Assembly: GCA_914767715.1 (NCBI GenBank)
Contig: OU612065.1
Location: 14,074,001 to 14,138,000 of the forward strand
Direction of reading: 5' to 3'
Length of the DNA stretch: 64,000 nt
Origin: Membranipora membranacea
Taxonomy: Eukaryota > Bryozoa > Gymnolaemata > Cheilostomatida > Membraniporidae
The notes under the pieces are model-generated. The model did not search any database and had not been told where the DNA came from. It worked only from the letters and a program-made list of their open reading frames with translations. Below, piece after piece: positions 1 to 13,300 of the stretch (the stretch's first letter is position 1; each line of letters opens with the position of its first letter). The position numbers and the translations under genes are program-made.

Positions 1-478
1 AAATTAGGTGGGGGCATACTTTGTGTGGAATGTATTTTTCATCTGTACCTTGTTTTAGAAAAATTGCCATAACTTTAATGTTTAGGGCAGTTTTGATAGG
101 TTTGATTGGTTAGGAATTGCAAGTTATTGCTAAGACACCCAACAGTACATGTACAAAATCATGTTTTTGAATAGGTAATTACAATCTCCACCTTATCTGT
201 CAAACAACACAGATAACATTTCATTATTAATTTCCATTTAAAACTCAAATAAATAGATTTTGATTTTGGTTTGTTAATGTCAATAGTCACTGTCACATGG
301 TCATTAGATAAACAAAAAACCGATTATATTTAAATGATTATTTTTACATGCTGATGAGTCAGTTGCTAACCCAAAACTGAATAAATGAGACTAGGCGTGC
401 CTTCCCGCCTGGTGATTATGCATCATTATACAAGTTAAGGTAAGGCAAGGATGGAATTACGCACCAAACATAGAATTA
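1..478. other. gene-free flank upstream of acidic gene A
   Basis: AT-rich sequence with no ORF or splice-compatible exon that I can support. It is the 5' flank of the first acidic-protein gene. Nothing else is recognised in it. Confidence 0.5.
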
Positions 479-520
479 CACGCCCTTCCAGTTAATTGCC
501 AATTAACATTGCCCTATATC
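479..520 (+). promoter_or_regulatory. core promoter of acidic gene A
   Basis: A CTATATC TATA-like box begins at about 514, 61 nt before the ATG at 576. A CACGCCC motif lies at 479-485. This is the same order as in the three paralogues (CACACCC box, then TATA box, then ATG about 60 nt later), but the sequence is more diverged. The role is inferred from position only. Confidence 0.45.
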
Positions 521-575
521 AAGTCTGCTGTAATGGTGAAATGTACAGATTCAAAATCAACTCCATCAGACAAAC

Positions 576-2476
576 ATGTATTTCCTAGCTACTTCTCTCC
601 TCATCACATTCACTGCAGTTAATGCTGCTCCACTTGTATCTAACGGCACTGAGTACTATGTCTTCACAGCAACAGACAGCAATGTAACAACACAAGACCT
701 TACAACTGATTCAATGGTAGCTACCACCTCAACCTACAATCTGAATGATATGCCATTGCCTGACATTACCGCTGGGCTTAACCTTGGAGAACTTACACAT
801 CCCCAACATGATGTCGAGCAGGATCACTCACATTCTCATGATGATACACATGATGGGTCAGCACCGTCAGATGAAGTTGCAGATGCAACGGTTACAGAAA
901 CAGTACTTATACTGGTGCCTGTAGCTGGCAATGACACAGCTGGAAATGAAACAAAAGGTAAGATAATGATGACTAGTTGCGCAGCAAGTGACTGATTAGC
1001 CAGGTTTATAAATCGTTGATCTAGTAAATGCAATGTTGCATTCTACAAAACTTGTAATAGTTAGCTGGCACTTCTATTGCAGTGAGTGCGATTGTTTATG
1101 CTTGAATTTTTGGTTTTGTACGAAAAAAATGACATTAATGACAAAAACTGTTTCTATTTATTGCTCACACAATCAATTCCATTGTAAAACATCAACCGAC
1201 TCTGCAGGCAGCATATTGAATGTTATTGGGAATCACATATCTCATTTTTTTTGGCATAGGTATATTCGGAGTCAGCACCATGAATAACACTGAGTCAAGT
1301 GATTCGGATGAGTCATCAGAAAGCGAATCATCATCCTCGTTTGACATTAGTGATTATTATGACGATATCAGTATCAGTAACTTTTATGATTTGGAATCAA
1401 ACAGTTCTAGCAGCATGGACGACTCCAACAGCACAATGTCATCTGAGTTCTCTATAGAATCAGGTCAGTTTTTCTTCATACATCATAATGAATTAAATAT
1501 ATTGGAATTGTTGGTTTGACAGTGTTTGCCAAGTTTTTGACAATGTTTTTTAAAACCAACATCCACTGACCATAAGTAAATGCAGGCTGTCTAAGGTCAT
1601 GTAGGTATGGTTGAAATATCAACACATATCTTATCTTGGGCCAATTTGGTGCCAATCATGGATGTGAAAGTATCCCAAAAATGATTGAACCCTACTCAGA
1701 GTCCCAAGAAACTGGTACTGACTAAATGTTTGCATCACAGGCGCCCTACTCCAATGATGTCCTCAAAAACGTGTTTGGCTTTCTGATTACCTTTTGATTC
1801 AAATTTTATTTTCTTACAGACGATGAATCACACGACCACAGCCATGAAGACGATGGAAGTGAAAGTTCTGACGAAGATGGCAGCAAGAGTGAAGAGAACA
1901 GTCAGGAAAACTCGTCTGGTAAGTTTTATTACTTGATGACAGCCAGTGTAATCAGACTCGCATGCCAAGGCCTTCTCATTCCTACTATTTGTTTGCCACC
2001 ACTAATTCAGAGTAATGTTAAAATGGTGGTCTTTAAAATGTTATGAACTGGATACGCTCGACATCACCATTTGTTAGAAAATCTACATTTGATAATGCCA
2101 ATCTGGGGGCACTTTCTTTATTAGGATTGCTTGCGTCAAACCTCAGGAAAATGGCGGTAGACAGGATATCGTCAATCTTTTGTTCCTACAAATACTTCTC
2201 TATTAACGATTCATCTTATTTTTATCTATCTTATCTTGTACTCTGTATTTTGCAGATACATCTGATGATCATTCTGGGTCCAGCTTGAACAGTGATGAAA
2301 AAGAAATCAAACGAAATGAATATCTGGAAAAGGGTATTGACCATTTTAATGATGACATTCATAAAATATTGAACACTGTTGGCAGAGGGCAAATGTTTGG
2401 GAACGCTGCTGTATCCTCACACGCCATCGCTCCGATACTGCTGGCTGTCTGCTCAGTGGTGCTTCGCTTCTTGTAG
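576..2476 (+). CDS. acidic secreted, predicted GPI-anchored protein A (4 exons)
   Basis: Four exons join in one frame, all introns phase 1: 576-957, 1260-1463, 1820-1918 and 2256-2476, giving 301 codons. The donors are GTAAGA, GTCAGT and GTAAGT and the acceptors end in TAG or CAG. The protein starts with a signal peptide (MYFLATSLLITFTAVNAAP). Next comes a Thr/Asp-rich part with two His/Asp clusters (DHSHSHDDTHD in exon 1, DDESHDHSHEDD in exon 3), which are plausible divalent-metal ligands. Exon 2 is a Ser/Asp/Glu tract. The C-terminus has a short amphipathic segment (DDIHKILNTVG) and then a hydrophobic tail (IAPILLAVCSVVLRFL) that ends at the stop, like a GPI-anchor signal. It is the most diverged of the four tandem genes; relatedness rests on architecture, promoter layout and intron phase. 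No known family is recognised and the function is unknown. Confidence 0.72.
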
Positions 2477-2912
2477 TACTTCAATATTTTCCCTCCTTTT
2501 CAAGATACGCTATTTTTCTAGTCAGCTTTCAGATATCTACTCAATAACAGAGTTTCTGCTATTACTCTGAGAAACATGTTTGTGCATTGCCAAGCGATAG
2601 AGTTTTAGGGTAATGTGTAAAGTATGTATGAACCGTTCTATGTAATGTCTTCTGATCACATTCATCCAAATCCATCAGCATCAGCTAGACTAACCCAAGT
2701 GCCATAAATTCCTACTCTGCCACATATATGTTAACGAGCGAGTGTTATACCAAAGAAAAGTTGTCATATTTTTGGGCAATTTATAATTTATAGTGAATGG
2801 CTGGTCCTAACACTTTTTTTTAAATCATTATAAAGTCTCGGCTGGTACTAAGCTTGTTTTTTTATGCATTTTTGAATTTGTAATTTATGAATTTATTATA
2901 CTATTTTGAATT

Positions 2913-2918
2913 AATAAA
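2913..2918 (+). terminator. candidate polyadenylation signal, gene A
   Basis: An AATAAA hexamer about 440 nt after the gene A stop, in a very AT-rich stretch. It may be used, but the hexamer is common in such DNA. Confidence 0.3.
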
Positions 2919-5900
2919 ATAATAATGTTTATGTTAACACACACAATGTGGCAATAAGGGAAATTTATTCATGAATTGTTTAGTAAAGACATAACCATTT
3001 ATAAATAGTTGTTTATGTGGTTATGAGCAAAAAAGTAAGATGAAAACCTGTACATAATACTGTATGTACCCACCAATGTAGGCCATACCCCATCAGTGTC
3101 TTGACTTGTCTTATTCATCTCACCATTGTTATTTCATTGTGTATAATTAAGATGATACTAAAAACTTCATGAGTTACAAAGTCTAAACATTCCTGCCACA
3201 CCCAAAATGATAGTGTGTTAGACCATTGGTCACATTTCAAGTATTGGTTTTGTTTTCAGGTAGCCTGTAAATGACTCTTCTGACGGGAATATTTAGGATA
3301 GCTCATGAGAGGCCCCTTATTCCCCCCCCCCCCCCCCGATTTAAACTGTGGTTGTTGTTCTATGAGTAAAGAATTAGCGTAAAAATAGCTTCATAGAGAT
3401 TACAAATTGTCTTTGAAAACTATAATATATCGACTGAAAGAGTTTGAAAAGACTTTGAGGTATGTCAATCCAGCAGAGCATCTTATGTTACTTATGTAAC
3501 ATAGCAAAGATAACAAATCTGGTCACTAAGCTAGCTACAAAAACGAATTTTGTTGTGACCTAGTATGACATGACATGACCATGTCCAAGGAGAGTCCTTG
3601 TTCTTTTTACGGTATATACACAGTGAAAGTGTTCAGCACGTGAAGCAAATAAAATTCGGAATGGCTCATCATTTACTGTAGCGAGGAAGCGTCTAATGCA
3701 AACAAGCTGGCCAAACATTCTATTTCTACTGATAATTTATGATCTCTGGTATGACAGCTTTCCTGTTGAGGGTGTAACTCCAAATTCAAGTGACATATGG
3801 ACCTTCCTCAATATTTAAAAAAAACTTTTCTCTGCTTATTTTATAGCTACGATGACATTTTCCTTCGCTGCGAACAATATTCCTGAGATTGATGAAACAC
3901 AAAGACAAGAATGTTTATCCAACTTTGAACAAAATATCATGAAAATCCAGTACAAATATTTTCTTTGATGACTTGCATTCGCGTGTTCGTCAATTGTTAC
4001 CGATTTTATCCTAATATTTCGGTGGTTTTTAAGATCTGGTTCAATATTTGAGATTTGAAATGTTTGCTAGACACCCTCCATACAAATAATTACGTTCTAA
4101 TGTCATTCAAATTCTGGATGGTGCGACTTAGCAAGATGAGCAAAACATCATATTTATAATAACGGTTTATGTATCAATATTAATTTTATTATCATTATTA
4201 TTGTTGTTGTACTGCTATCTCACAAGTCATGCTGGCATTCATTCAGCTAACTGAGTCCAGTTCTGATAATGTTTTCTGATGATTTCGTTGGATTTATCAA
4301 ACCTCTCCTAGTTAATGTAGTTAGTCCCTTCTATTCACTAAGACAGTCTCCGTTGGCACCACCCACTATTGGTATAACACTGGCTATGTATTTCACATTC
4401 TGTCCACTTCTCTGACAGCATTATTGTTGTGGACATTAATTTTAGTTTTAGTTCAAACAAATAGATTTGATATAACGTGACACCACAGGGTTGTTTGAAA
4501 AACAAGCCTATTATTAATTTTGGCGTGCGTCCATCTACCTTTCACCTGCAGTCAGGAAAGGAATAAACAGAACCTGCACAGCCGCTGATCACAATCTGTG
4601 GTTGCATATGAAATCATGGGCGATTTTTATTTACGGTGCATTTTAAGGGCAGTTTTTTACATCCTCTTTGTGGGCTGGCTTGGCTTATCCAATGTAAAAA
4701 GTCTTAGCAGCATGTTTTCAAGAGCTAACAAATTGATGTTAAATAGCTATCAAATTATCTTAATAGAACAAACAGAACACAACTTGATGTGCTAGTTTGC
4801 CTCCTCAGATCAAAAGGTTTGAATTTGTTGAGCTCTGCATATTTATTCAGAAATATTGACCTCTCGTTTCACATTCCCAGCAATCACTGCTGGGTCACTC
4901 TGAGAAGAAAATTTGGCAAATTGCTTTGGTGACTCACAATAAAAACCTTGTTTGTTTCGGGTGGAGCTGGGAGAGCAACTAATAATTCTCACAAATTGAT
5001 GTATACTGTCACATCTGTGGCCTTCAACCCTGTAGATGATTTGATCAAAGGATTAATTTGATGTTACTGCGGATTAAAATTATGGCAATAAACATCAAAA
5101 ATAGAATTGGCACAAACAAAAAACTTTATAAATGTGCGTGCTATGAATTCTGAAATAAGTAACACACCCACCCTAATTCACATGAGAAAAGGAAATAATG
5201 TGAAGGAGCTGTGTGCCAAAGCATCTATCATCTATCTGTCAATAAAATGATATCTGATCACGTTTTTGAACATGTTGTGGATTCAATTTGAGAAACACTA
5301 TGCTGTGTAGTTTTTTAATTGTGCGTGCCTTGAACCAGACCAGCCTGACCGACTATTTGACCATTCACTGAAAGATTTAGAAAGACAGACAACATGCCTA
5401 GACGATTGGCCCTTAATCTATTCAGGGGCCTCCTCCCTATTGCCACACGTCATTGAATTAGGTCAGGTCAATGATCCCTTTCATTACAAAATTTAAATTC
5501 TCTGAATCTTTCCAAAAATAACAGACACCCGAAGGTGTGGCATCCTCATGTCATTTATGAGAACAATGAAGGGAGGGTCCCTTATACCACTATAATGAAG
5601 AATCACTACGTTCCCAAGGTTCGATTTTGTAAGGATTTCGGGAGTAATCGCCCCATGGAAATGGCATTAAAATCAAATTCCGATTGTGACGAATGACTTT
5701 TTGGATGCGAATATCCATACCGTGTTTATTCAACCTATTTCCTAATTGGCGCTGTGGCTAACGCGTGCTTGCACACAATGCCTTCAAAATCAAAGCATGG
5801 GACCATAGTGTTAGTGTGTGTAATACTGACCAACATATTTCTTTTACAAATTTCTCGTTTTTGTCTCATACTATGGTAAATAAGTTTTAAATAAAGACAG

Positions 5901-7111
5901 ACTAAGCTAGTTTTGGCCCAAGCAAGTTTTTGAAACTTAAATTTTAATGCCATGCTGTTTTTATCAAACCAAAGTAATTAATTGTAAACATACAACATTT
6001 TTGATAATGTGACATTATCAGCTAGCCTGTAAAAGGTGCAATAATAGACCTAAAATATTATTTAGACTATGGGTGCACCCTTGATTATTTAAAAAAACAA
6101 ATATCTTTTCCCGTGAGTTTTATCCAATTCTTAGCCTTTTATCAGGCTGCATGGGAGATTGATGTGACCATAACGCATAGGTGAGATTAACCAGCCATAA
6201 GACGATAATAGTAATGGAGTGATGTAGATGGAGTTCAAGTGCGGATTTATTTATTGATCATATCCTCATGGGGATTGTTGAAGGGACGGTTTGATGTCTG
6301 GATTATGAGAAAGTTAAGTATCATAATACATGCAGCAAAGGGGGTCCAGACCCCTGAACAAAAAGGCTGATGGGTGTGGAATGACTCTCGAAAGATTATA
6401 AAGAGGTGCATATTGCCAATGCCTCAAAAGTCCACGCCTAAGGGTGTTTGGTATTTCACTGCAAATACTTTGTTTAGATATTTGGCAATTTTAAAAAATT
6501 TCATCTAAATAACATTGTAAGCATTTTTTCGGGCTCCACAGTCCTGTTTATGCATCCACAAACAGGGTGGAACACATTTTATTACCTTGAGATGATATTA
6601 GCATAAATAATTTGTATTGAGGTACATTAAATCATGAACTTAACATTTAAAACAAAGGGGGATGTCAAAGGGCACTCTGATTGATAGCTCTTGATTGATG
6701 GATTTGATTTTTTAGCAGATGACAACAGATTTCAGGCCTAACTTGGTAACAATTTTAAGCTTGGCAAAGCTCTTTTTTGCTAATACATCACTAAAATGTC
6801 TCATCGATTTCAAAATCAATCAATATAGGTGGATGCTTATGCATTTTGACATGTTGCATTTCGCTGCCAAGTTTTGCTTCCAAACATCCTTGATCAAATG
6901 AAACCATAATCAAAACAAAGCCGATATTATAGCTGTGGTTCCAGCTAAGATAAAAGTTATGTAATATGGCTACACATCTAACTTGTGGTAGAGCTGCATT
7001 TATACCACAGACTTTTGGCGAGTCTTTACGATAGATCATATAATAGAAAACCTGATCAATTAATCAAGACAGAAAAATTGTCCAAAGAATCTGCAGGATA
7101 AAACTTGCAGT

Positions 7112-7496
7112 TTAAAGGGCAACCAAGGTTTCAAACAGCTTCTCATTGATGGCCATTGATTAATAGCAGATTGCACCATCTGCATGGGGAAAAAGACAAA
7201 ATATAATTCGGATGATTATTCAGCCAGAATTCTTGTGAAACATTTCTTCCATCAGGCACTCAAACTCAGCTAAAAGAGAATACCACATAGCAGTTTCCTG
7301 TTCCTGTTATTATTTAGCCTGTGCTCTATAATTATTACAGCAAAGTCTTGGAACCTCCCCTAAACTGAAGTGTTACCCAGCTTAGAGTCAGCAACTACTT
7401 TGAGTTTTGCATCGCGTAATGCACAAAGCTGATGCTGCCCAGCACATTATTTCCTACCCATTAATGCATTGCTGCGAAACCTTGGTTGCCCTTTAA
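7112..7496 (+). mobile_element. TTAA-flanked MITE, copy 1
   Basis: A 385-bp element, counting the TTAA at each end. The termini are inverted repeats reading AGGGCAACCAAGGTTTC on the left and its complement on the right. It has no ORF. Copies 2-5 elsewhere in the window are close to identical, so the family moved recently. The TTAA target duplication suggests mobilisation by a piggyBac-type transposase; this is inferred, as no transposase gene is present. Confidence 0.88.
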
Positions 7497-8354
7497 GGTA
7501 TAATAATGCCTATAAAAATGTTGTCCGATTTAGCTGATTGTGACCATCTAGGAAGGAGAATTTTTCTGAGGGGATTGAGGACGTCATGACCAAATGAAAA
7601 TCACATATTATTCTGAAATGGGAACTTTGTAGAATAGAGCTTGAATTGGTTTTCTTTTTAGGTCTCCTGTCAAGTCAGATCGCATGACTAATTATTTCTG
7701 ATAACTTTGATATTAACTGCCTAGCTCTGTCTCACTTCACTTCAATGTATTTTGCGGTAGAGGAATAACTAATTCTCATGTAACATGCCATTATACATAA
7801 TTATAAAACTTGCAGCAATGACTATTTAGTATTTAGTATCTCTGAGTATTTTAGTATCTTTGCTTACAGGAACGAAAATGAGACATTCCTATCGGTACTG
7901 TTACTCATAATGAATTCATGGGCGTAAGCAAAATGAAGTTCTTGTCACCATGGAATTGACCGAATGGATTGCAGGGAGATAAGTGAGAAATACCACAAAA
8001 TAACACAGCAGATGTGCCAATATTGCAAACAAGATTCTGATTGGCTCAAATGTTGATACTAAAAATAAATCAAACCTTCTGTGCCATGGAACTATCCCAA
8101 CTCCATGACATATGACTTTTTTAAAACAAATTTTCCTGATTTCTTACTAACATTAATCTTGTCTAAAATGAAGTTGATTAATTAAGATGGAAATGTATGT
8201 TCAGACACACAACTATAACACATACATAAATTTAGAAGCTCAAATTTTCTCTGCAAGTATAATAGCCAGGACTACCTCTCAGATATCTCTTTTTATGCAC
8301 ATATTAAGACTTTTAATCAGCTGACAGCATACATTGCCAAGTGTACATCATGCC

Positions 8355-8392
8355 CATAGATTTAAAAAACAGTACTGTTTTTTAAATCTATG
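8355..8392. repeat. 38-bp perfect palindrome between 9-bp direct repeats
   Basis: Two 19-nt arms are exactly complementary with no loop (centre AGTACT). The 9-bp word ATCATGCCC occurs on both sides, which looks like a target-site duplication around a tiny palindromic insert. The outer C and G of the palindrome overlap the repeats. The origin is unknown. Confidence 0.8.
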
Positions 8393-10268
8393 ATCATGCC
8401 CTATTTACAAATATAATACTCAAGTCTCGATGTCTCCATGGAACTCTATGTATGACCTTCTGAAATTACATATGTCCACCTTTTTTGGAAAATATGAAAA
8501 GACCTTAGTGGCTTTAGGGTATTTTGTAATACATAACCAATAAATGTTACTAACCTTGTGAATTAATTTCAACTATTTGAGAAGTGTCAGGTTTTTAAAT
8601 GGTTCAATTCAGTTTATATATTGGTAATGACGTCAGGAAAATATTGTACAACAATTGAAAACTCGGGATATTACAACATCAAATATTTTAACTAGAACTT
8701 ATGACTTGATCTGATAAGCCTATTTTCCCATGTCTTGTGAATGAAATGTGTCTAGCCATGACTTCCATAAAGCGATGTTTTAGGTGGTTGCAGGGTGAGG
8801 TTTATGGGTAGGCTATCGACCATGTGTTATTTTGTGTTTTCTAAATTATTATTTCACTACATTATATCTCACAAGGAATGAGGGTGAAATCGCATTCCGT
8901 TGTATAAATTGAACACAAAGTTGATTTGACACAAATCTTACTGAGGAATAAACTAAGTTACCGTGACGAAACACTATTACAATACAACATGAACATATTC
9001 TATCTCCACAATGTTCTAAAAATAAAGATAAAAATAGGCAAGGCTATATAATTACATTGATGGCTCAACGGTTTTCTGCAGAATCAAATTAAAATTCTAT
9101 GAATGGTATATCAAAGAAAAATCACCATGCAGCCTTCGCTGGCTGGGGCAAAAACAATGCCTAATCAGACACCAGGTCTGCAACTGCAGTTAATAGATCA
9201 TGTAATAGGTAAAAAATTCAACATCGCATATAAACATGTATGATGACATCTCCGTTGTTGGGAAATAATGAACTTTACCAAGCCAAACCTAGATGTCAAA
9301 AGTAATGGGGCAGTCGAATCAATTTTTTGCAGTTTCCTACAATAAATTGAACTTCTTAAAGTCCATCATCATCCCGTCAATGACAACTCTCCTTTATATG
9401 AGAAAAAGTGAATTAAATGTTTACATTATAGATTCATTGGATTCATGCCAGGAGAGATCATTATGTATGAATAGGATAATAAATGATAAGATTGGATAAG
9501 ACTGATTTATTAGCAATTTCTTCATAAATTGAGCAGAATGAAATATTAAATATGCACCCGGAGATCTAAAACTGACAACTTTCTATTCATCTTTTACACA
9601 AATAGATGACACTTCAGGTCACTATTCACTAAAAGTGCATTGTATTTAAATAACCTAGCTGTCCTTGAACCATGAAGAAACATCTGAAAACGCATAAAAC
9701 CAGAAATTACTTCACTTGCATAATACTTATTTAGCTTTAATACAGCACTCTAATAATTATAATCACGAATGTTAATATTACTCTTTTGCAGCGAAACAAA
9801 TAATTCAATATGGTACAAATTCTGGCTGCTGGCTGGTATGTTCTATCAGCCTTTCCAGATCAAAACCTGCAGCGATCAAGTCAAACTGGAGATGGTGCTT
9901 TTCTCCGAAGTCAGAAATAAATTTAATGCATAGTTGTGTTACCAGATATACCGATACAAGCAAAAAGCTACGGTACAGTCATGCGGAAAATTTACATGGA
10001 AGGCAGGAAGAGAGGTTTGCCAAATTATAATAATTACATAACCAAACACAAGAATTTCTCTGTTTACATCAAAAAACAGAAAAATTAGCATACAAAATAT
10101 CTTGCAGTTTGCACTGTAATAACACCAAGTACGTTAAATGAATGTGGACCTGGAGCTAGACTCCAAAGGTGTGTCTGATTAGCATAACCAACAGCATATC
10201 TGCCCACCAACCATTGTAAAACATGTGTAATGACACACAATCTCCAAGGGATACCTCAGTACGACATA

Positions 10269-10302
10269 CACACCCCCTTTTGTTTGAACAGTGAATAAAA
10301 GT
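10269..10302 (+). promoter_or_regulatory. core promoter of acidic gene B
   Basis: CACACCC at 10269-10275, then a TATA-like AATAAAAG near 10294, about 61 nt before the ATG at 10355. The 5' leader just before the ATG (GCAGGCAGGTCA) is nearly identical to that of gene C, which supports recent duplication of the promoter and first exon together. Confidence 0.6.
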
Positions 10303-10354
10303 CATAGAAATATCCAGAAATGATCATAAACGCTTCAACTGCAGGCAGGTCAAC

Positions 10355-13300
10355 ATGAAGCTCACAATTCTAGCTCTATTTGCTCTCTTGGCATTAACTG
10401 CAGCAGCCCCATATGGATCCACCGAGGATGCTGGTGATGATGAAGCTGCACCAAAAGTAGCTACATGGGAGGAAGCCGGTAGTGCAGGCGCCGCTGGTGA
10501 TACCGAAAATGAAGGTGAGGACGCTGCAGGCGCTGATGCTGCAGGTGTTGAGGAAGGTAAAGGTGATGAAGATGATACTGAAAATCATGTGGATATAGAT
10601 AGCGATGCTGGCACTGATGATAATGTTGATGCCGGTGATGTTAGTAACGATAATGCTGTCACTAATGATGTTGCTGACAATAATGCCGACACTGATGCCG
10701 GCGCTGCTGGTTACGATAATGCTGACACTGATGCCGACACTGATGTTGGCGCTGTTGATAATGATGTTGCTGACACTGATGCAGGCGCGGTTGATGATGA
10801 TGTTGCTGACACTGATGCTGACACTGGTGTTGATGACATCGTTGCTGACACTGATGACGGCGCTGTTGGTTACGATAATTACGACACTGATGCCGGCGCT
10901 GTTGATGAAGATGTTGCTGACACTGATGATGGCGCTGTTGATGATGATGTTGCTGACACTGATGCCGGCGCTGTTGATGAAGATGTTGCTGACACTGATG
11001 ATGGCGCTGTTGGTTACAATAATTACGTCACTGATGCCGCCGCTGTTGATGAAGATGTTGCTGACACTGATGCCGGCGCTGTTGATGAAGATGTTGCTGA
11101 CACTGATGATGGCGCTGTTGATGATGATGTGGCTGACACTGATGATGGCGCTGTTGGTTACAATAATTACGTCACCGATGCTGCCGCTGTTGATGAAGAT
11201 GTTGCTGACACTGATGCCGGCGCTGTTGATGAAGATGTTGCTGACACTGATGTTGATGATGATGTTGCTGACACTGATGATGGCGCTGTTGATGATGATG
11301 TTGCTGACACTGATGATGGCGCTGTTGATGATGATGTTGCTGACACTGATGATGGCACTGTTGATGAAGATGATACAGTCACTGATGATGCTGAGACTGA
11401 TGCAGGTGCTGCTGATGATGATGTTGCTGATGATGATGTTCGTGACAATTATGCTGACACCGATGGTGGTGATGATGCAGGTGGATATGGGGAAGGTAAG
11501 TGTTTATTGTTATATATCAATATTATCAAATTTAATTGTTTCCCTTCAATTATAAAATTATTATGTAGCAGATTGACGTTGCAATACGAAATCATTTTAG
11601 CAAAATGCAAAAGTGCAAGGCAATATAGCAATTTTAGGGGTATAAAAAATAACCTGCAAAATCACTTTTGAGATCGCAATTCATTACGATACTGTTGGCT
11701 AGCAATGCACCAAAAACTCAGAGAGATAAGAATACTTTCCCCATTCTTTTTTTTAAAACTTTATTAGCATAACTTTCAGTTAATTAAAGTATTTTGTTCA
11801 AAATTAGCCACGGAGAAAAGAGAAACAAAATATAAAAGATAAATTTATCCATTCAAGATAGAGACTATTATTTGGCATGTTATGGAGTTAATGAAATACT
11901 AAATACATGAACCTCCCAACCACTCCCCTACTTGATGTCAATGTTGAGAATGAGAGTATTATTTCGAGAATTTAGGGATATTAGATGCTAGAAATTAGCT
12001 TCACAGCATTGCATAAAGGTGAATTTGAATTGCAAGATAATTGTCTGAGAGCTTTGACTGGCAGCTTTTTCTGGCACATTCGTCTGTACTTTTAACAATG
12101 CAATAAATTTTTACGTTCAATGATAACTTACATCATTAAAAAAGATCCATCAGACAGTACACTAATATTAATTTGCAATATAAAGTCGCCTTTTTTAAGC
12201 AAGTTTTAACTCAATTATCTTGTGCAGTTACAGACGATGCCTCTGATGATGTTGAATATGGAGGTGATGAAGGGGACAACAATGGAGATCAAGATGGGGA
12301 TGAATACAATGTTGATGATGCAGTAGATGACTCTAACGCTGATGACTCCGTAACTGGTTCAGTAGATGGTTCTGACACCGCTGATGGATATGAAGGTCAA
12401 GGTGGAGATGAATCTACTGGTGATGTTTCGCTAGATAGCGCTGACGCTGTTGACCCAAAAGATGTATCAGAAAGTGATGACTATCAAAGTGCATCAGAAG
12501 CAGATGATACTGACGATGCGACTGATGGAAATGATGGCCCTGATGGAGGTGATGGCTATGGAGTTCGAGAAGATGAATCAGTAGATGGATCTGACGGAGG
12601 AGATGGTTATGGAGGACAAGGCGGAGATAAATCTACTGGTGATGACCCAGTAGAAGGCTCTGATGCTGATGAGTCAGTCGCTGATGTTGATGATGTTGAT
12701 GATGTCTCTGGTGGAGCTGATATCTTTGATGGAGCTGATGTCTCTGATGGAGTTGATGGCTATGGAGGACAAGACGGAGATAAATCTACTGGTGATGACC
12801 CAGTAGAAGGCTCTGATGATGATGTTTCAGTAGATGGCTCTGACGCTGGTGAGTCGGTCGCTGATGCTAATGATGTCTCTGATGGAGCTGATGGAATTGA
12901 TGGCTATGGAGGACAAGATGGAGATGAATCTACTGGTGATGAGTCAGAAGAAGGCTCTGACGCTGATGTTTCAGTAGATGGCTCTGACGCTGATGAGTCA
13001 GTCGCTGATGTTAATGATGTCTCTGATGGAGCTGATGGAGCTGATGGAGTTGATGGCTATGGAGGACAAGACGGAGATGAATCTACTGGTGATGAGTCAG
13101 AAGAAGGCTCTGACGCTGATGTTTCAGTAGATGGCTCTGACGCTGATGAGTCAGTCGCTGATGTTAATGATGTCTCTGATGGAGCTGATGGAGCTGATGG
13201 AGTTGATGGCTATGGAGGACAAGACGGAGATGAATCTACTGGTGATGAGTCAGAAGAAGGCTCTGACGCTGATGTTTCAGTAGATGGCTCTGATGCTGAT

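Larger units (their letters stand above)
2919..10260. other. 7.3-kb gene-free interval
   Basis: No ORF here looks like a coding exon; those over 60 codons have no recognisable domain and no splice partners. The interval contains a C16 homopolymer (3322-3337), one TTAA-flanked MITE (7112-7496) and a perfect palindrome (8355-8392). The rest is plain AT-rich sequence separating acidic genes A and B. Confidence 0.55.

Noticed and set aside
10605-11555. 316-codon Leu/Met-rich ORF overlapping gene B
   Set aside because: Frame shadow of the GATGAT-type repeat; the Asp-rich frame has the signal peptide, splice sites and paralogues.
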